Source of the DNA: Bacteroidota bacterium
GTDB taxonomy: Bacteria; Bacteroidota; Bacteroidia; J057; JAJTIE01
Direction: 5' to 3'
Assembly (NCBI GenBank): GCA_021300195.1
Contig: JAJTIE010000043.1
Location: 1-37,776, forward strand
Length of the DNA stretch: 37,776 bases
The first letter of the stretch is position 1, and each line of letters begins with the position of its first letter. Positions 33,737 through 37,776 of this stretch are shown here, piece by piece. Under the pieces are notes generated by a model. That model did no database searches. It was given only the letters and a program-made list of their open reading frames with translations, and was not told the origin of the DNA. A program made the translations under genes and the position numbers.

Positions 33737-34573
33737 CTACAGGTCTATCTCCTGGCTGGAAATCGAAGCCGCAGAGAAGTAGCCGAAAGCGTAGTTGTCC
33801 GGGCTGGTTACATTCCGGACATTGGTAACCGGATTGGCAGGCTGGGGGGAGAAGGGGTTACCATTCTGATCCACCAGCTGAGATAAACCCGTGAAGTACT
33901 CAAACATGTGGCGGGTAATACCTAGCTGCTCGATTCGAACACGGCCCTTGCGCGAAAAATACAAGTCTAGCTCCAGCTCTATCTTATTCCCGTCTACCAG
34001 CTCGTCCTCAACCACAGCTATATCGTCGATACTATTCAGCAAGGAGTCGTCCAAATAACCGCGCCAGTAGTAGTAATCGCCCGGCCCAACAGGCTCCTGC
34101 GTGAAAATAGTTACCAAATAACCAGGGTCATCTATAGTAGGCACATCCCCTTCTTCTATGAAGCGGGCCGTCAATGCCTCCAGTTCGGGTACGGAGTTCA
34201 TGTAGCTTTCAGCCTCATAGCGCTGGCCGTTCACCTCCACTGTCAGGAAGTAGGGTCGTTCGTTCTCCAATAGAACCGGGCCTGGAGTGGTATAGTAACT
34301 ATCGCCGTCCGTATCTGTCAAGGTCCAGATTGTGGTGCCATCTGATACGGTTACTGTTGCGCCTTGCACTGCTGGCGGTGGGTTGTTATCGAAGAAGCGA
34401 CGTGTCCATGTAAGGCGTACGCGGATGGGCTCGGATCGGTTGACGAGCATGCACTCCACAACCAGGCGGGGTTCATCGTTAGCCAAGTCCAGTTCTATTC
34501 GTTCGGTACAGCTACTTGAGACAACGGACAGCAGCAACAATACGATTATGCTTTGATAAGAAATGCGTTTCAT
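33737..34573 (-). CDS. DUF4249 surface lipoprotein
   Basis: 278 residues. The lipoprotein signal peptide ends VVSSSC with lipidated C22, followed by acidic ERIELDL. The mature domain fits DUF4249: EPRLVVECMLVNRSEPIRVRL, then an Ig-like beta region (GATVTVSDGTTIWTLTDTDG, YFLTVEVNGQRYEAES) and a C-terminal half with VGPGDYYYWRGYL. DUF4249 proteins are regularly encoded right after TonB-dependent receptors and are thought to sit on the cell surface as receptor partners; their ligand is unknown. The gene starts 5 bases after the receptor stop, so the two are co-translated. A probable terminator lies about 120 bases downstream. Confidence 0.92.
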   Translation of the reverse strand: MKRISYQSIIVLLLLSVVSSSCTERIELDLANDEPRLVVECMLVNRSEPIRVRLTWTRRFFDNNPPPAVQGATVTVSDGTTIWTLTDTDGDSYYTTPGPVLLENERPYFLTVEVNGQRYEAESYMNSVPELEALTARFIEEGDVPTIDDPGYLVTIFTQEPVGPGDYYYWRGYLDDSLLNSIDDIAVVEDELVDGNKIELELDLYFSRKGRVRIEQLGITRHMFEYFTGLSQLVDQNGNPFSPQPANPVTNVRNVTSPDNYAFGYFSAASISSQEIDL

Positions 34574-34578
34574 GATAC

Positions 34579-36951
34579 TTAATTTAGCTCAAAGTTCCAG
34601 GTGACCGAAGGTACAAAGGCAAAGAGATACGTTTTCTCTACAAAGGTGTTGTTACTCGTACTGTCTTCGTCTTCCAAGAAGCCGATGCTCCAGGCGTTTC
34701 GGCGCCCATAGGCATTGTACACGGAAAAGTTCAGGCTGTGCGACCACTTTCGGTTAGGCTTTCGGGGAATAAAGCGATAGGTGGCCGATAGATCTAGCCG
34801 ATGATAGTCCGGGAACCGGCCCCCGTTACGTCGGGTCCCATTCCCCTCTTGTCCATAAGCCGGCACCTGTATATCTTCCAATAGCTCATACTTACCCTCG
34901 GGGAAGGTAGCCGGCTGGCCCACCAGATACACCCACTGGGCGGAAAGTAGCCAATGTCGGTTCAAGTCATAGCTGCCCACAATGGAGATATTGTGGCGAC
35001 GGTCGCTCACCGCCGGATACCACTTATTGCCATTTATGCCCGGTATTTTGCGCTCAGACCACATGAGGGTATAGCTCACCCAGCCGGTAAACTTGCCGGT
35101 CTTCTTTTTCAGGAAAAACTCGGCACCATAGCTTCGGCCATCGCCAGCCAGGAACTCGGTCTCCAGGTACTCGTTGAAGAAGATATCGGCATTATCCCGG
35201 TAGTCCAGCTGGTTGTACAGCCACTTGTGGTACACCTCCACACTGGTTTCCAGTGCGCCATCAAAGAGGTCTCGGAAATAGCCGACTGCAACCTGGTCTG
35301 CTGTTTGGGGTTTCACATACTCGCCGCTGGGTATCCACAGATCGGTGGGTAGGGATGTGTTGCTATTGCTCACCAGGTGCATGTATTGGGCCATGCGGTT
35401 GTAGCTGAATTTGATGCTACTGTTTTCGTCCAGCTTGTAGCGGGCACTGAAACGGGGCTCCAGGTTGTAGTAGTCGGCTATAGACCTTCCGCTACCCACA
35501 CGGTTTGTGTCTATGGGTGTTTGTCCATCGGCTGCATAGGTGCGCACATCGCCAGGCCCCAGCTTGTAGAAGCTGCTGGCCCGCAGGCCATAGCGAAATG
35601 CCCAGCGTGCATCCGGCTTCCATTCGTGCTCCAGGTAAATGGCCGGCTCTACCGCAAACTCCTTCTCCAGCTCCACTTTGTCAAAAATACTCGAGCCGCC
35701 AACGGGTTCAAAAATACCGGGTGTGAAGGTATGGTGAATGATGTTTGCGCCAAAGAATAAGGAATGGTGTGTGCTGATGAAATAACTATAGTCCAGCTTC
35801 AGCTGTAGGTCGCGCACTCGGCTGCGGTAGGATGCGCTTTGGCTTGCGTTCTGCTCAAAGTTGAACCCAAAGGCAAAGTTGGTGTAGATAAGGCTCAGGT
35901 TGCTGAAGAGCCTGTCCGAATAGAGGTGATTCCAACGGAGGGTGCTTGTTACATTGCCCCAGAAAAGACCAAAGTTACCCCGATTATTAAAGACATCTCG
36001 ACCCACGTATCCGCTTGCAAACAACCGGTCTTTCTCGCCTAGCTTATAGTTTGCCTTCAAGTTCAGATCATAAAAGTAAAGCTGATTGCCCCGCACCTGG
36101 GGGTCGGAGTTGAAGACCAAGAACAAATCGGCATAGCTACGCCTAGCACTTACAATAAAAGATCCTTTTTCCTTCTTTATCGGTGACTCCAACGTAAGTC
36201 TGCTGCTGATCAGGCCAATACCCCCTGTGGCTTTGAAGCGCTTGGCATTGCCCTCCTTCATCCGGATGTCTACCACCGAGCTTAGCCGTCCACCATACTT
36301 GGCATTGATGCCCCCCTTCTGTATATCCAGGTCCTTCAGTGCGTCGGAGTTAAAGACCGAGAAGAAGCCCAGTAGGTGGCTGGCGTTGTACACCGTGGCC
36401 TCATCCAGCAAGATCAGGTTCTGGTCTATGGTACCGCCGCGTACAAAGAAGCCGGCGTTTCCATCCCCCGCACTCTGCACCCCGGGCAGCAGCGAAAGGG
36501 TTTTCATAATGTCTACCTCGCCAAATAGGGCGGGCAGATTTTTTACCTGCACAATATCCAGGCTGTTTGTGCTCATGCGTACCTCCTCCACATTGGCCCG
36601 CTCACCCTTTACCTCTATGGCCTCGGTGCTTAGGGCTTCTGTACTCATTTCCAGCTCCAGCTTCTGGTCTGCATCCAGCTTCAGCTGGCGCACAATGGTG
36701 CTATAGCCCAGGTAGCTAACGCTCAGGGTATAGCTACCCGTGGGCACTGTAATAGAAAAAAATCCATACTCATTGGTATAAGCCCCCGCCTGTACCTCGC
36801 GTAGCATGACCGAGGCACCAATAAGGGCTTCGCCATTCGAGAGATCCTTTACATAGCCGCTCAGGGTAGCATTCTTCGGGGGCTGCTGCTGGGCCCACAC
36901 AAAACAGGGAAGGGTAGCGGACAGCCAAATCCACAGCAAAGTCTTCTTCAT
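34579..36951 (-). CDS. TonB-dependent outer-membrane receptor (DUF4249 partner)
   Basis: 790 residues. Signal peptide 1-20 (WLSATLPCFVWAQ). Carboxypeptidase-like domain about 28-110 (ATLSGYVKDLSNGEALIGAS, NEYGFFSITVPTGSYTLSVS). Plug about 135-235 (MKTLSLLPGVQSAGDGNAGF, FVRGGTIDQNLILLDEATVY, GGINAKYGGRLSSVVDIRMK). The barrel runs to the C-terminus, ending in FVPSVTWNFEL. It is the shorter receptor class commonly paired with DUF4249, importing an unknown nutrient in a TonB-dependent way. The start ATG directly precedes the signal peptide. An exact -7 box with an (AT)5 tract lies 45 bases upstream, and a G9 tract lies further upstream. Confidence 0.95.
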   Translation of the reverse strand: MKKTLLWIWLSATLPCFVWAQQQPPKNATLSGYVKDLSNGEALIGASVMLREVQAGAYTNEYGFFSITVPTGSYTLSVSYLGYSTIVRQLKLDADQKLELEMSTEALSTEAIEVKGERANVEEVRMSTNSLDIVQVKNLPALFGEVDIMKTLSLLPGVQSAGDGNAGFFVRGGTIDQNLILLDEATVYNASHLLGFFSVFNSDALKDLDIQKGGINAKYGGRLSSVVDIRMKEGNAKRFKATGGIGLISSRLTLESPIKKEKGSFIVSARRSYADLFLVFNSDPQVRGNQLYFYDLNLKANYKLGEKDRLFASGYVGRDVFNNRGNFGLFWGNVTSTLRWNHLYSDRLFSNLSLIYTNFAFGFNFEQNASQSASYRSRVRDLQLKLDYSYFISTHHSLFFGANIIHHTFTPGIFEPVGGSSIFDKVELEKEFAVEPAIYLEHEWKPDARWAFRYGLRASSFYKLGPGDVRTYAADGQTPIDTNRVGSGRSIADYYNLEPRFSARYKLDENSSIKFSYNRMAQYMHLVSNSNTSLPTDLWIPSGEYVKPQTADQVAVGYFRDLFDGALETSVEVYHKWLYNQLDYRDNADIFFNEYLETEFLAGDGRSYGAEFFLKKKTGKFTGWVSYTLMWSERKIPGINGNKWYPAVSDRRHNISIVGSYDLNRHWLLSAQWVYLVGQPATFPEGKYELLEDIQVPAYGQEGNGTRRNGGRFPDYHRLDLSATYRFIPRKPNRKWSHSLNFSVYNAYGRRNAWSIGFLEDEDSTSNNTFVEKTYLFAFVPSVTWNFELN

Positions 36952-36995
36952 CGGGTAGAAAAATCAGCGTGAGAGAGAGTAGGAGTAAGAGGACG

Positions 36996-37008
36996 CAAAT
37001 ATATATAT
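36996..37008 (-). promoter_or_regulatory. -7 element of TonB receptor gene inside an (AT)5 tract
   Basis: Minus-strand TATATTTG (36996-37003) is an exact TAnnTTTG. It is embedded in five AT dinucleotides (36999-37008), so slippage would change the spacing upstream of the -7 box. No correctly spaced -33 TTG is visible. Confidence 0.55.
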
Positions 37009-37046
37009 TGGGAAGACTGCATCCGCGCTTATTGCCAAAATTTTTT

Positions 37047-37064
37047 GGGGGGGGGAGAGAGAGA
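37047..37064. repeat. G9 homopolymer followed by GA repeats
   Basis: Nine consecutive G (37047-37055) are followed by five GA units, in the spacer between the divergent TonB receptor and Sel1-like genes. A second short GA tract (36971-36979) lies in the receptor leader. Such tracts are prone to slippage. Confidence 0.85.
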
Positions 37065-37212
37065 AAGGCACTTTGGACTACGATGCTATGGCTGGATGGG
37101 CACTTAGCCTAATATAAACCGCCTGCAGGGCAATAGCCAAACGTGTACATTAAGGAACTGCAGAATTTTCTATACATTGCCCGGCATCAACGGCCCGCTG
37201 GGCCTAGTGCCT

Positions 37213-37776
37213 ATGCGAGGAGAAAACCACACAGCAAAAAACATCCACGCTGCAAAGAGCCTGATCCTGGCATCTCTGGCCTCCCTGCTGCCCCTCTGGC
37301 TGGTGGCTCAGGAATACACGGAGCAAAACATGAATGATAAGGAAGTGCGAAAGCTAGCCCGACAGGGAGATGTCGATGCACAACTGAAGCTGGCGGATCT
37401 ATATCGGGAGCAGCAGGCGTACAAGCAAGCAGAAGTATGGTATAAACAGGCAGCCAAAGCAGGAAGAACGGCAGCCCTATGCTCTCTTGCAAGCCTGCAC
37501 CAGGCCCGTATGGAGTACGAGCAAGCAGCAACCTGGTACAAAAGAGCCGCCGAAGCAGGCGAAAAGAGTGCAGTGGTCTCTCTGGCAGCCGTGTATCGTG
37601 AACTACGGGAGTACGAGCAAGCGGCTGCATGGTACAAAAAAGCCGCCGAAGCTGGTTATAGCTTCGCGCTGGTTTCCCTAGCCCGTATGTATCGAGAAAT
37701 CAGGCAGTACGAAGCCGCCGCAGTATGGTACCAAAAGGCTGTAGAGGCAGGCGAAGCAGGGGCACGGGTCGAGCTC
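37213..37776 (+). CDS. Secreted Sel1/TPR-like repeat protein, 3' end beyond window
   Basis: 188 codons from ATG 37213 run open to the window edge. The N-terminus has a basic start, then a signal-peptide core (SLILASLASLLPLWLVAQ). From about residue 40 come Sel1-like units, the last three of exactly 32 residues: SLAxxY...YEQAAxWYKKAAEAG...A. The regular WYKxAAEAG signature is that of Sel1-like repeats, which form protein-binding solenoids; the unit is shorter than the usual 36 or so. An internal ATG at 37330 would skip the signal peptide and is less likely. It diverges from the TonB receptor gene across a 261-base spacer containing simple repeats. Exported, partner unknown. Confidence 0.8.
   Translation, partial: MRGENHTAKNIHAAKSLILASLASLLPLWLVAQEYTEQNMNDKEVRKLARQGDVDAQLKLADLYREQQAYKQAEVWYKQAAKAGRTAALCSLASLHQARMEYEQAATWYKRAAEAGEKSAVVSLAAVYRELREYEQAAAWYKKAAEAGYSFALVSLARMYREIRQYEAAAVWYQKAVEAGEAGARVEL

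Noticed and set aside
1-37776. CRISPR arrays, tRNA/rRNA genes, transposons, phage genes
   Set aside because: No regular spacer-repeat pattern, no tRNA T-loop-like sequence in the gaps, and no transposase, integrase or phage structural protein among the frames. The S74-like protein is a chromosomal secreted protein, not a tail spike.

Overview
The window looks like chromosomal DNA of a Bacteroidota bacterium, fairly GC-rich (roughly mid to high 50s % by eye). Phylum-typical content includes two TonB-dependent receptors with carboxypeptidase-like N-terminal domains, a DUF4249 lipoprotein, a giant secreted protein with a gliding-motility/type IX secretion C-terminal domain, a DUF3276 (PUR-alpha-like) protein, a fused alpha/beta 2-oxoacid dehydrogenase E1 and an S16 protein with a long Ala/Glu tail. 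Several gene starts are preceded by the Bacteroidota -7 element TAnnTTTG, in three cases with a correctly spaced TTG/TTTG -33 element. Genus cannot be resolved from this sequence alone.

Layout. 1-3520 (minus): a TonB-dependent receptor followed by a secreted protein cut by the window edge, with a terminator between. 3666-5935: an ArsR-type repressor and, divergently across a 546-bp structured spacer, an LMW-phosphatase/ArsC-like protein, then a small hypothetical protein with a structured leader. 5963-9385 (minus): histidine kinase and OmpR/PhoB-type regulator, with a perfect 11-bp tandem repeat upstream that overlaps the stop codon of a GT-C-like membrane protein. 9542-11701 (minus): an AT-rich TPR gene and a GbsR-type regulator overlapping a degenerate Coq7-like protein.

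11843-15745: gcvH and gpmI (plus), rpsP-rimM (minus) and a gamma-carbonic anhydrase (plus). 15792-22670 (plus): the T9SS surface protein, DUF3276 plus a YmdB-type phosphoesterase, an acyl-CoA dehydrogenase with a long leader, and a small DUF6713-like membrane protein. 22897-29514 (minus): LolC/E-type permease, LRR protein, 2-oxoglutarate dehydrogenase E2 (sucB), family 4 glycosyltransferase, fructose-1,6-bisphosphatase and PspA. 29601-33345 (plus): secreted S74-chaperone-like coiled-coil protein, membrane J-protein and E1 fusion. 33737-36951 (minus): TonB receptor plus DUF4249 lipoprotein. 37213-end (plus): a secreted Sel1/TPR repeat protein cut by the window edge.

Most of the window is ordinary housekeeping and envelope genes. 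The places most worth a second look are: the structured ArsR/phosphatase spacer, the PhoB-box-like tandem repeat, the switch-like leaders at 5363-5412 and 20968-21062, a 31-nt near-perfect palindrome inside rimM, the GbsR/Coq7-like pair with missing iron ligands, and the simple-sequence tracts at the promoter of the second TonB receptor. No CRISPR array, tRNA, rRNA, insertion sequence or phage gene was seen.
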